DNA of 64,000 bases from positions 1 through 64,000 of the forward strand of contig JAZRMW010000061.1 of the NCBI GenBank assembly GCA_045647865.1, given 5' to 3'. The notes beneath the pieces were generated by a model, which saw only the letters and a program-made list of their open reading frames with translations, was not told where the DNA came from and did no database searches. Numbering within the stretch: the stretch's first letter is position 1; each line of letters starts with the position of its first letter. Source of the DNA: Phocaeicola_A sp045647865. GTDB lineage: Bacteria; Bacteroidota; Bacteroidia; Bacteroidales; Bacteroidaceae. The position numbers and the translations under genes are program-made. Below, one piece after another: positions 1-7,583 of this stretch.

Positions 1-256
1 ATTCAATGGCACTGTCGGCCACCCCTGTAAAATAGAACTTGCCATCTGTAACGACCGATTTGTTCAGATTTTGCCTTTTTTCTGTATCATAGAGGACTAT
101 TTCCATGCCGTCAGCAGCCGATCCTGCTAATGTCCCTTCAACGATGTACGACGTTGGCTGTTTGCTGATGTTCTCCTCTTGTGCCTTGCAGGGTGTCATG
201 CTCACAGTGGCCATCGCCAGCACCGTCATCAGCATACTTTTCTTTCTTTTCATCAT
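1..256 (-). CDS. exported protein with DUF4369-type N-terminus (partial)
   Basis: Only the first 85 codons are present; the gene runs off the left edge. The start is the first of two adjacent ATG codons at 256. The peptide opens with a basic, Met/Leu-rich signal sequence closely resembling those of the exported proteins starting at 2836, 5483 and 7366, then reads into a beta-rich segment (YIVEGTLAGSAADGMEI, VVTDGKFYFTGVADS) typical of the DUF4369 domain at the N-terminus of Bacteroidota TlpA-like proteins. A C-terminal thioredoxin domain is expected from family architecture but is outside the window. A Cys occurs near the signal end (TPC) but the lipobox is not canonical, so lipoprotein status is unclear. 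Confidence 0.7.
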   Translation of the reverse strand, partial: MMKRKKSMLMTVLAMATVSMTPCKAQEENISKQPTSYIVEGTLAGSAADGMEIVLYDTEKRQNLNKSVVTDGKFYFTGVADSAIE

Positions 257-294
257 TATAGTTTGTGTAGATTAAGTTAAAAACATTTTTTTTC

Positions 295-1425
295 TCATAT
301 CAAGAAAGTCAAATAGTTCTCCGGAGTTATGATGTCTGCCTGCTGAGGACGATATGCTTCCATGAACTGATTGGGAAGTTTGGTCTGCTGTCTTTTCTCA
401 TTCCATTTCATCTCAAAAAGGTGCAGCTCTCCATTATATTCCTCTATGTAGTCAATTTCCTGCTTCTCACTCGTGCGCCAAAAATACATATTGACCATAC
501 GGTCTGCATAATGGTTGTATTTCAAGCGCTCGATAATGAAGAAGTTTTCCCATAGTGCCCCTTTGTCCTGCCGTAAATCCATTGGAGCAAAAGATCGTAA
601 GATGGCATTGCGCACTCCGAGGTCATAGAAATAGATTTTCTTACTCTTGGTCAATTCAGTACGGATATTCCGGCTAAAGCTGTTGAGGCGGAACACGATA
701 TAACACTTTTCCAGAATGTCGATATATTTCTCTACCGTCTTGTTGTCAATCCCCACCGTCTTGCTCAGTTCGTTGTACGACACTTCGCTTCCTACCTGTA
801 AAGCCAAAGCTACCAAAAGTTTTTGCAAAACAGAGGATTTGCGCAGTCCCTCCATCTCTAAAATGTCTTTATACAGATAGCTTTCAATAAGTTCGACAAG
901 CGTCCGTTCGGGAGGAAGATTTCCCAACAAGACATCAGGATAACTGCCATAAACCAAACGGCGTTCAAACAGTTCATTTACCCCAATCAGTCCCTTGGCT
1001 GCATATAATTCACCAGTAGAGATGGGGAATAAATTGTATTCTATCTTGCGTCCTGTCAACGGCTCATTCAATCGGTTATGCAGGTCCAATGCAGAAGAGC
1101 CCGTCACAAGCAACTGCTTTTGTGGAAAATTGTCAACCAACAATTTGAGCGTCAGCCCGATATTCTCTACACGTTGCGCCTCGTCAATGACAATTACCTG
1201 TTTGTTGGAAATCAGAAGTTGCAAGTTGGTCAGTGAAGGATTGGTCAATGCCTCTTTCACACTCTGTTGGTCACAATTGAGCCAAAGTAAGTCCCCCTCA
1301 GGCACAGCATGAGTCATCATCTGAAAAAGGGTTGACTTGCCCACCTGGCGTGCTCCGATGAGCAATATGGCCTTTCCTTTGCCTACGTATTGCTCCAATG
1401 TCTTTTGTAATGTCCGCTGAATCAT
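295..1425 (-). CDS. AAA+ ATPase with DUF4143 C-terminal domain (copy 1)
   Basis: This 376-aa cytoplasmic protein belongs to the archaeal/bacterial-type AAA_14 plus DUF4143 family. Walker A is GARQVGKST (residues 24-32), Walker B ends in VIVIDEAQ (about 77-84), and a sensor-like VTGSS follows at about 107-111. A winged-helix-like segment (about 212-247) precedes the C-terminal domain, which carries EID (323-325) and EMK (338-340), a spacing reminiscent of PD-(D/E)XK nuclease folds. Known members have no settled function; ATP-dependent DNA interaction is an inference from these domains. A -7 box lies at 1467-1474 and two 32-bp direct repeats lie just upstream (1491-1552). Two further paralogues occur in this window, both also preceded by 32-33 bp repeats. 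Confidence 0.9.
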   Translation of the reverse strand: MIQRTLQKTLEQYVGKGKAILLIGARQVGKSTLFQMMTHAVPEGDLLWLNCDQQSVKEALTNPSLTNLQLLISNKQVIVIDEAQRVENIGLTLKLLVDNFPQKQLLVTGSSALDLHNRLNEPLTGRKIEYNLFPISTGELYAAKGLIGVNELFERRLVYGSYPDVLLGNLPPERTLVELIESYLYKDILEMEGLRKSSVLQKLLVALALQVGSEVSYNELSKTVGIDNKTVEKYIDILEKCYIVFRLNSFSRNIRTELTKSKKIYFYDLGVRNAILRSFAPMDLRQDKGALWENFFIIERLKYNHYADRMVNMYFWRTSEKQEIDYIEEYNGELHLFEMKWNEKRQQTKLPNQFMEAYRPQQADIITPENYLTFLI

Positions 1426-1466
1426 ACAAGTCTTCTTTTATCAAAAATCCTATTAAGATTTTGCGG

Positions 1467-1474
1467 CAAAAATA
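1467..1474 (-). promoter_or_regulatory. -7 promoter box for the DUF4143 ATPase (copy 1)
   Basis: On the minus strand the sequence reads TATTTTTG, matching the Bacteroidota -7 consensus TAnnTTTG. It lies about 40 bp upstream of the start codon at 1425. Confidence 0.6.
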
Positions 1475-1490
1475 GCTTTATTCTTCTTCT

Positions 1491-1552
1491 ATTCCAAATT
1501 TATTGCCATATTTTTGGATTGTATTCCAAATTTATTGCCATATTTTTGGATT
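1491..1552. repeat. two 30-bp identical direct repeats, 32-bp period
   Basis: The 30-bp sequence at 1491-1520 (beginning ATTCCAAATTTATTG) is repeated exactly at 1523-1552, giving a 32-bp period. It sits immediately upstream of the promoter of the DUF4143 ATPase gene. Comparable 33- and 32/33-bp period repeats precede the two other DUF4143 ATPase genes in the window. Confidence 0.9.
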
Positions 1553-1600
1553 TTGTCATCTATTTGTCTCCTTTCTTTTCATGTTCCGCGATAGTTTCTT

Positions 1601-2836
1601 TCACTCCCATCCCAGTTCTTTGATGCTTTTGGCAATACTTCCATGGTTGTATCCTCTGTCCACCTTGCGGATGACGTGATTCTTATCCAAGTAGAAATAT
1701 ACGGGTACTCCACGGTCGCCACCCACATAGGCATCCAGCACTTCGTCGTTGCCGGGCAGGAAGGGATAGGTAATCTTGTGGTGCTCCACATAGTCAATCA
1801 GGCTCTGTACCTTGTTGCCCCATGCTTCGATGGAGACCACGTTGAACCGTTTGTTTATCTCCACCAGTTCGGGATAAGAGAGGGCGCAAGGGCCGCAACC
1901 GAGTCCCGTCAGGTTGATGATGGTAGGTTTTCCGCGCAGGCTCTTCAGACTGACCTCCTTCCCGTCGATGTCCTTCAATGTCCAGTCGGGAGCCGGTTTC
2001 TCTACGAGCAGCTCTTCCACCGAAGCACCTTTCTTCTTTTGCTCTTCCTTGCCCACGAAGTGCACCTCGTAACCCTCCTTGGGAATGTAGTTGGTAGCCA
2101 CGATAGGCTCTTTGGCCGGTTGGTCACTCCATGAGGTCAGGTGACAGGTGACGTCTTGCACTTGGTGACTCATCTCCCTGAGGTAACGGTATGGCATAGC
2201 ATCCGCTTTGCGAATCCACAGGGTGTAGAAAGAATATTCATCTTCTTCACCGAGAGAGAAAGGTGGTCGGGGCACTTTGTAATCACGCCCGAAGAACTCC
2301 ACCTGTTGGTCTTCGTAGATGCTGAGTTTGTAGATGTAGTCCTCCTCCGTCTCTTCCCTGACCAGTTCGATGCTGTCTGTGGTTGTGAGCATATAGCGCA
2401 TAAGGCTCTTTACGTAGTTAAAGAAGGGAGGACCGTATAGACGGAAAGGGAGCAATTTGCTTTGTTTGTCTTGGAAGTCTTTGACTTTTACAAATTTCTC
2501 ATCATGGTCAATATGTACATAGTTTGTTCCGTCGTAAATCATAGAGACTCCGCTATTACTGTGATGTACTTCGGATGCTCCAATGGTCGTATCCGCTGGA
2601 TTGTCATGCTCCGTCACCTTATCTTGCAGTATTCTGCTCCACTTCTTCTCGTAGGGAGCTTTCACCTTTTCCGTAGTTTCATACTCCGCCACTTTGATTT
2701 TCTCCACATTGGCCAACACCTTCTCGAGGTACTCCTCCTGTGTCAGTTCCCGACTGCACGATGTGCTGGTGGTGCATACAATTGCGGCCATCGCCAACAT
2801 CGTCATCAGGGTACTTGTCTTTCTTTTCATCATCAT
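1601..2836 (-). CDS. TlpA-like thioredoxin-fold lipoprotein
   Basis: The start was placed at the triple ATG ending at 2836 because a signal peptide begins there; an in-frame ATG at 2902 would put 22 non-signal residues ahead of it. The 411-aa product has a lipoprotein-type signal with the candidate lipid-anchor Cys at residue 27 (TSTSC). Its middle (about 90-260) resembles the outer-membrane-associated folds that precede thioredoxin domains in Bacteroidota. The C-terminal thioredoxin-like domain (about 280-411) has the redox motif CGPC at residues 314-317. It is expected to be a periplasmic thiol-disulfide oxidoreductase; the substrate is unknown. It lies 34 bp downstream of the stop of the next DUF4143 ATPase, on the same strand. 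Confidence 0.85.
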   Translation of the reverse strand: MMMKRKTSTLMTMLAMAAIVCTTSTSCSRELTQEEYLEKVLANVEKIKVAEYETTEKVKAPYEKKWSRILQDKVTEHDNPADTTIGASEVHHSNSGVSMIYDGTNYVHIDHDEKFVKVKDFQDKQSKLLPFRLYGPPFFNYVKSLMRYMLTTTDSIELVREETEEDYIYKLSIYEDQQVEFFGRDYKVPRPPFSLGEEDEYSFYTLWIRKADAMPYRYLREMSHQVQDVTCHLTSWSDQPAKEPIVATNYIPKEGYEVHFVGKEEQKKKGASVEELLVEKPAPDWTLKDIDGKEVSLKSLRGKPTIINLTGLGCGPCALSYPELVEINKRFNVVSIEAWGNKVQSLIDYVEHHKITYPFLPGNDEVLDAYVGGDRGVPVYFYLDKNHVIRKVDRGYNHGSIAKSIKELGWE

Positions 2837-2870
2837 TGTTTTTTGTTTGGTTAATGATAAGTTTACAAAT

Positions 2871-4133
2871 TCATTGGAGCAACCATTTCCATACAGGGAC
2901 AATTTCTATGGTCAGTCCGCTTGTTTCCATTATACCTTCTTCGTCATACGTGATGACAAGAGCTTTCTTCAGAGGGAATGCTTTGTGAAGAAGGGAAAGT
3001 GCATTGATTTCCCGTTTTCGGGTTTCAGGGTCTTCGAGGCTGTAAGAAACCTGTATGGCCATTGCCTCCTCAGGGATATAGAAATCAACCTCTATATTCT
3101 TGTTGTAATAGTAGAGACGTGAGGCATCATCGGTAGCGTACCTTTTATGCAGCGTGATGGCACAAAGATTCTCCAACAGCGATGTGGGTTGGTCGGTAAG
3201 AAAGATACTCAATAGTCCATTGTCTGTAAAATAGTGTTTTTTGGTTGTCTCCTTCTCCACAAACTTTGAGGCAAAATTTTCAATGGTGAATATCAGACAA
3301 ACCTCTTTTACCAATCGTATATAGTCTATGATAGAGGCGGTATTGGTCGATATGCCGGTGCTCTTCACCATGTTTGCCAACCGATTGTATGCCGTGGGCT
3401 GTTTCACATTTTCTGCCAACCGTTTCATGGCAAGCCTCAGGGCTTGTTCGTTCTTGATCCCATTGCGCTGTATCACGTCACCTAAAATGATTTTCTCATA
3501 CAGGCCATTCAGCCAATGCCGTTTGTTCTGATACATCAGCAGTTCCGGGAAGCCGCCCCATTGCAAATATTTGTCAAGCATCTGTTGGACAGTTCCTTTC
3601 TGTTTGCCATACATCCAATTGGTACTAAGGTTAATGCCTTGCGCCTTCAGATATTCGTGAAATGAATATGGAAAAACTTTCTCATCAAAGTATCTTGCCC
3701 CCAATGTGGTGGCAATATCGCGGCTCAACATTTTGGCATTACTTCCAGTGATGTAAACCATGTACTTTTGGTTGGCCAACCGACGGGCAAAATGTTCCCA
3801 TCCTGCTATATTTTGTATTTCATCAAAAAAAAGGATGGGGTTGCCAGAATAGATGCTGCTATAGGCTTGAAGAATCAAGTCAAAATCATCCGCCTTCATT
3901 CCAAGCAGACGTTCATCATCAAAGTTGATATACACCATTTCCTGCACCGCATGGCCTTGCTCCATCAATTGTTTGGCACGCTGATAGAGCAGATACGACT
4001 TTCCTGCTTGTCTGATGCCGACCAATACATACCGTCCCTGTTCTTCAAACTCAAATGGGCGTTCGAACAGTTCCACTTCCTGCAACACCTCTTGTCCCTC
4101 GATAATTAGGGTTCTGAATACATCTTTGTTCAT
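2871..4133 (-). CDS. AAA+ ATPase with DUF4143 C-terminal domain (copy 2)
   Basis: A 420-aa paralogue of the 295-1425 product. Walker A is GIRQAGKSY (39-47) and Walker B is LFFDEIQ (101-107). The C-terminal domain has EVDFYI but then IQVSYS where the other copies have E-x-K, so the putative catalytic Lys of a PD-(D/E)XK-like site is absent; this QV form is common in one DUF4143 branch. The protein is therefore a distinct subfamily member rather than a recent duplicate. The promoter -7 box is at 4159-4166, with 33-bp-spaced direct repeats at 4170-4214. Confidence 0.9.
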   Translation of the reverse strand: MNKDVFRTLIIEGQEVLQEVELFERPFEFEEQGRYVLVGIRQAGKSYLLYQRAKQLMEQGHAVQEMVYINFDDERLLGMKADDFDLILQAYSSIYSGNPILFFDEIQNIAGWEHFARRLANQKYMVYITGSNAKMLSRDIATTLGARYFDEKVFPYSFHEYLKAQGINLSTNWMYGKQKGTVQQMLDKYLQWGGFPELLMYQNKRHWLNGLYEKIILGDVIQRNGIKNEQALRLAMKRLAENVKQPTAYNRLANMVKSTGISTNTASIIDYIRLVKEVCLIFTIENFASKFVEKETTKKHYFTDNGLLSIFLTDQPTSLLENLCAITLHKRYATDDASRLYYYNKNIEVDFYIPEEAMAIQVSYSLEDPETRKREINALSLLHKAFPLKKALVITYDEEGIMETSGLTIEIVPVWKWLLQ

Positions 4134-4158
4134 ATGTTTTTCGTATGAAATGAGGCTG

Positions 4159-4166
4159 CAAAAATA
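4159..4166 (-). promoter_or_regulatory. -7 promoter box for the DUF4143 ATPase (copy 2)
   Basis: The minus strand reads TATTTTTG, 26 bp before the start codon at 4133, matching TAnnTTTG. Confidence 0.6.
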
Positions 4167-4169
4167 GTG

Positions 4170-4214
4170 TTTTATTTATTGACATCAAATAAAAAGGATT
4201 TATTTTATTTATTG
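4170..4214. repeat. two 12-bp direct repeats, 33-bp period
   Basis: TTTTATTTATTG occurs at 4170-4181 and again at 4203-4214, exactly 33 bp apart, just upstream of the -7 box of the second DUF4143 ATPase. The sequence is AT-rich, so on its own this is weak; the interest is that the other two DUF4143 genes have repeats of the same period in the same place. Confidence 0.5.
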
Positions 4215-4259
4215 TGGGTAAACAAAATGCGATTTTCTTTTCGTTGTCATAGTTCTTAG

Positions 4260-5483
4260 TTATTCTTGTTTGTTATGTTTCTCTATCGTTTCTTTCACAA
4301 ACTTGAAGAGGACACCTTTGCTGTATCCCACTTGTTTGCCTATCAGTTTTCCGTCGGGGGAGACGAGGAAGTAGGTAGGGTAGGCTTTCACGCCAAAGCG
4401 GGCAAAGATGCCGTTCTCTTGCTTCAGGTCGTTCCAACTGTGCCACTTGATACCGTGTTTGACAGTCGCTTCCTTCCAAGTGTCCAATGGGTCGAGACTG
4501 ATGCTGACCACAGTCACAGAGTCCACCATCTGTTCGGCAATCTGCCCCATTTCGGGAATGCTCATCACGCATGGTTGGCATATGTCCCGCCAGAAATCGA
4601 GCAACAAATATTTTCCCCTCAACTCCTGCAAGCGATGAGTGTTTCCCAATGTATCTTTCAATACAATATCGGGAACCCCGTCGCCCACATTCACCTGACG
4701 GTCGGGGAAGAAGTGGTTCATGATGAACTGCCCGTTATGAGTCTCTTTGTGTGATTCTTCCATGCGTTGGCACAATTGTTTGGCTACTTTTTGAACCTGT
4801 TGGTCCTTGCACCATGTGATGTGGCGCATCTGTTGCAGCCACACCTCATCGACCGGCAATTTCGCCATCAGATTCAAGTTCTTCCGGCAAAAGATGTTAT
4901 CCACAGAATCCTGACGGCTACGGATTTCTTCCAAGCGGGCTTTTAACCGCAATTGCTCTTCCACAGGCAGTTCACGTGTTTTTTCATCAAAAAATGCCTC
5001 TTGCACGGGATAATGTTTAATGGAAAGATGATGCAACAGACTGTATTCCGCTTGTGCCTGCTTGCGGTAAAGGTTTATCGTCTTTTGAGCCGGTACGTTG
5101 CTCTCGATTTCCCATTCGGAGTAGTCGGTGGTCTTTCCGTTAATCGTCACCTTGGCTCCCGGAAGGAGATACAGGATGTCATAGGTCATACATGTGAACT
5201 CTTTTTGTGGAGTGTGGCAATAGATTCGTGCGCATCGCAATCCCTCTTCTTTTGTTTTCCCCATCAAACGGAATTTTCCATCTATAATGGTGTCAGTCGC
5301 TATTCCTATACCACTGTTTCCCATATTTTCTGAGATAGCGATTATGGTACTGTCGGGGACATCCGTCAACCGTCCCTCAATCACAAATTCTTCTCCTTGT
5401 GGTGCACTTGTGCACGACATCATGCTTACGGCGGCCATCACGAGTGCCGCCATCAGGGTACTTTTCTTTCTTTTCATCATCAT
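4260..5483 (-). CDS. TlpA-like thioredoxin-fold lipoprotein with DUF4369-type domain
   Basis: The 407-aa protein starts with three Met codons and a lipoprotein signal ending in MMSC (Cys 24). Residues about 30-130 form the DUF4369-like beta domain (FVIEGRLTDVPDSTIIAI). A helical linker follows. The C-terminal thioredoxin/AhpC-TSA-like domain (about 265-400) carries the redox pair CQPC at 302-305 and a cis-Pro region (AYPTYFLVSPDGK). It is likely an envelope-anchored thiol-disulfide reductase. It lies 17 bp downstream of the similar gene ending at 5501, so the two may be cotranscribed. The signal peptide is nearly the same as those of its neighbours. Confidence 0.9.
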   Translation of the reverse strand: MMMKRKKSTLMAALVMAAVSMMSCTSAPQGEEFVIEGRLTDVPDSTIIAISENMGNSGIGIATDTIIDGKFRLMGKTKEEGLRCARIYCHTPQKEFTCMTYDILYLLPGAKVTINGKTTDYSEWEIESNVPAQKTINLYRKQAQAEYSLLHHLSIKHYPVQEAFFDEKTRELPVEEQLRLKARLEEIRSRQDSVDNIFCRKNLNLMAKLPVDEVWLQQMRHITWCKDQQVQKVAKQLCQRMEESHKETHNGQFIMNHFFPDRQVNVGDGVPDIVLKDTLGNTHRLQELRGKYLLLDFWRDICQPCVMSIPEMGQIAEQMVDSVTVVSISLDPLDTWKEATVKHGIKWHSWNDLKQENGIFARFGVKAYPTYFLVSPDGKLIGKQVGYSKGVLFKFVKETIEKHNKQE

Positions 5484-5500
5484 AGTTCTTTAGCTTAATG

Positions 5501-7366
5501 TTAATCCTTTATCATCTCTTTGAGGGTGCTCACCATTTTGGAGTGGTTGCGGAAGTCGTTGCGGAGGTTGTAGTTGCCATCCTTGTCAACGAGGACGTAG
5601 GAGGGGATACCGTCGAGATCGAACATTTTGTCCGTCAGGTAGCGCCATTGGGCATCATTTACACGGTAGTGCAGTCCTTTGATTCCGGGAATCATTTCGG
5701 CATAGGTGTTGATGGGCGAAGTCTCGTTGGCGATGTATATCCACACAAGGTTGTCACTGGCCAACTGATTTGACTTGTACGGTTCTATTGCTTTGATAGC
5801 ATTGCGGCAGGGACCGCACCATGTGTTCCAGAAGTCCACTAACACCACCTTGCCCTTGTGTGGGGCGATGATAGTCTGGAAGAGAGCTTCGGGGGCAATA
5901 TCTTCAATGTTTTCTATGTCCTTGGCGCTCTTCTCGATAGCCTCCAGGGTGCGTTTCTGTATATCGGCACACATGTTGGCATAGAAGGGATTCTTCCACG
6001 AGCGCATCGAGTCCAATACACTGTCGGGCAGTTCTCCTCTGTACGCTTTCTGCACGGCTTCGAGGGCGGCAATCCATTGGGAAAGTGTTTCATTCCGCTT
6101 TTCCGGAGTCATTTTCATGGCAGCCTCCATCAGGAAATCGCTTTTGTCAAGCAACAGCCACGGGTTGTCAAGGTCGGTACGGGCAAACAGTTGGTCGAAA
6201 TGTTTGGGCAGGATGGGGTCACGCCTGTAATCGGCCGGAAGTTTTTTATCCCGCATTTCAACGCCAACGCCTCTGTAGTCAACCGAAAGGCAATAGAAAA
6301 GATTATTCAGCCTGTTGGCCTTATATATCTCTTTGCTCCAATCGGGTACTTCTTGTTCATCGATGTATTTACAAAAAACCTGATACCTGTCTGTGAGATG
6401 GGTGTAGAGTTCGTCCGCCGTCATGTCGTAACGGATACCGGAAGTGGGTTCTATTGAATCAGGGATACAATAATCCACAGACGGCAGGTTGTTCAGAGCG
6501 TCATACACACTTCCCTTTGTCCAACATCCTTTGATGGAGGGCGGCATCACTTTCCCATCGCCTACCTCTCTGTAATTGAATCGTGCAGTCCGATTGAGAT
6601 AAGCAAGATTGATATAAAGATTCACGGTTTCGCCCGGTGCTGTAAGGAATTCTCCGTATCCATTGTTGTTGACAATAGGAAACAGTTCGCAAGTGCCGTA
6701 TTGAATGAACTTGGCCGTACCCTCCCCCGTCAGAGAATCAATCTTTACCGCCACCTGTTGTTGTCCTTCAAAAGTGGTGTTGACGGCAAACAGCATATCT
6801 TCGCAACACCCCTTGCGATAGCCCGTCAGATGCACGTTGACAGTGGTCTCTCCCATGGAATAGGCATACTGTGGAGTGGGCAGGCCATCTGTGTCAGGTA
6901 TCTTTTTGAGTCCGCGTGGCAGACTGGCGGGATATTCCTCTCCTGTTTTTCCTGTCAGGTCGATGTCGTAAAGCCTCCAGTCTCCTTCTGCATACCCTTC
7001 GATATAGTCAAACGACTTGCAGCTCATGGGCAGCGGTTCGCTTATCAGCGTGAAGCACGAATCACCGTCCTCGGGCATGGACAGCCTTTCTCCGATGATG
7101 ATGTCCTTGCTGCCTTTCAGTCGGTATTCCTTTCCTTCAGCCACAATACGGGTGTCGGGAGCTATCCTGATCCAATACCCCGGAAAGTTGAATCCGCGCA
7201 CAGTCAGCAGGGTGGCCGTGTCGGAATGTTCTACCCGTTCAATCACAATACTGGTGGTATTGGCCGTTCCCACAAGGGGGAACTCCACCACTCTCTTCGC
7301 CTGGTTGCAAGCACACAATAGTGCGGTCATCATCAGCACCGTCATCAGGATACTTTTCTTTCTCAT
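5501..7366 (-). CDS. TlpA-like thioredoxin-fold lipoprotein (621 aa)
   Basis: The start at 7366 was preferred over an upstream in-frame ATG at 7534 because it begins a lipoprotein signal (ending CAC, Cys 20) and lies 51 bp below a -7 box. The long N-terminal half is unassigned beta-rich sequence. The C-terminal thioredoxin-like domain has FWNTWCGPC, with the redox Cys pair at 517 and 520, and a cis-Pro segment (DGIPSYVLVDKDG). It probably acts in the periplasm as a thiol-disulfide oxidoreductase. Its promoter region carries a palindrome (7486-7500) that also occurs at the same distance upstream of the permease gene starting at 14644, suggesting shared control. Confidence 0.87.
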   Translation of the reverse strand: MRKKSILMTVLMMTALLCACNQAKRVVEFPLVGTANTTSIVIERVEHSDTATLLTVRGFNFPGYWIRIAPDTRIVAEGKEYRLKGSKDIIIGERLSMPEDGDSCFTLISEPLPMSCKSFDYIEGYAEGDWRLYDIDLTGKTGEEYPASLPRGLKKIPDTDGLPTPQYAYSMGETTVNVHLTGYRKGCCEDMLFAVNTTFEGQQQVAVKIDSLTGEGTAKFIQYGTCELFPIVNNNGYGEFLTAPGETVNLYINLAYLNRTARFNYREVGDGKVMPPSIKGCWTKGSVYDALNNLPSVDYCIPDSIEPTSGIRYDMTADELYTHLTDRYQVFCKYIDEQEVPDWSKEIYKANRLNNLFYCLSVDYRGVGVEMRDKKLPADYRRDPILPKHFDQLFARTDLDNPWLLLDKSDFLMEAAMKMTPEKRNETLSQWIAALEAVQKAYRGELPDSVLDSMRSWKNPFYANMCADIQKRTLEAIEKSAKDIENIEDIAPEALFQTIIAPHKGKVVLVDFWNTWCGPCRNAIKAIEPYKSNQLASDNLVWIYIANETSPINTYAEMIPGIKGLHYRVNDAQWRYLTDKMFDLDGIPSYVLVDKDGNYNLRNDFRNHSKMVSTLKEMIKD

Positions 7367-7416
7367 AATCTCTATATCTTTGTTTGTCTTACTTTTCCTG
7401 ATACTCTTCTTTGTGG

Positions 7417-7424
7417 CAAAAATA
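7417..7424 (-). promoter_or_regulatory. -7 promoter box upstream of the 5501-7366 gene
   Basis: The minus strand reads TATTTTTG, with a TTG trinucleotide 20 bp further upstream fitting the -33 element. The start codon is at 7366. A second possible -7 box (minus-strand TACTTTTG) is at 7532-7539. Confidence 0.55.
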
Positions 7425-7484
7425 GTCGTTTCCCATCTCTCCTCCAAGGGTAAAGTCAAAAAACGTCTGTTTCTGATGTAAGGA

Positions 7485-7501
7485 TGTCTAATTTTTAGAC
7501 A
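7485..7501. promoter_or_regulatory. palindromic operator candidate, copy 1
   Basis: TGTCTAATTTTTAGACA is a perfect 7-bp inverted repeat with a 3-bp centre. The 15-bp core GTCTAATTTTTAGAC recurs at 14970-14984. In both places the core begins exactly 62 bp upstream of the edge of a minus-strand -7 box (7424 and 14908), which fits an activator site near -70. Confidence 0.6.
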
Positions 7502-7583
7502 CCTACATATTATATAAGCGTATCTTTGCGGCAAAAGTAAAGTCTAAATCTGCTTTTTTTGAATGGCATTTCGGAACAGGCAA

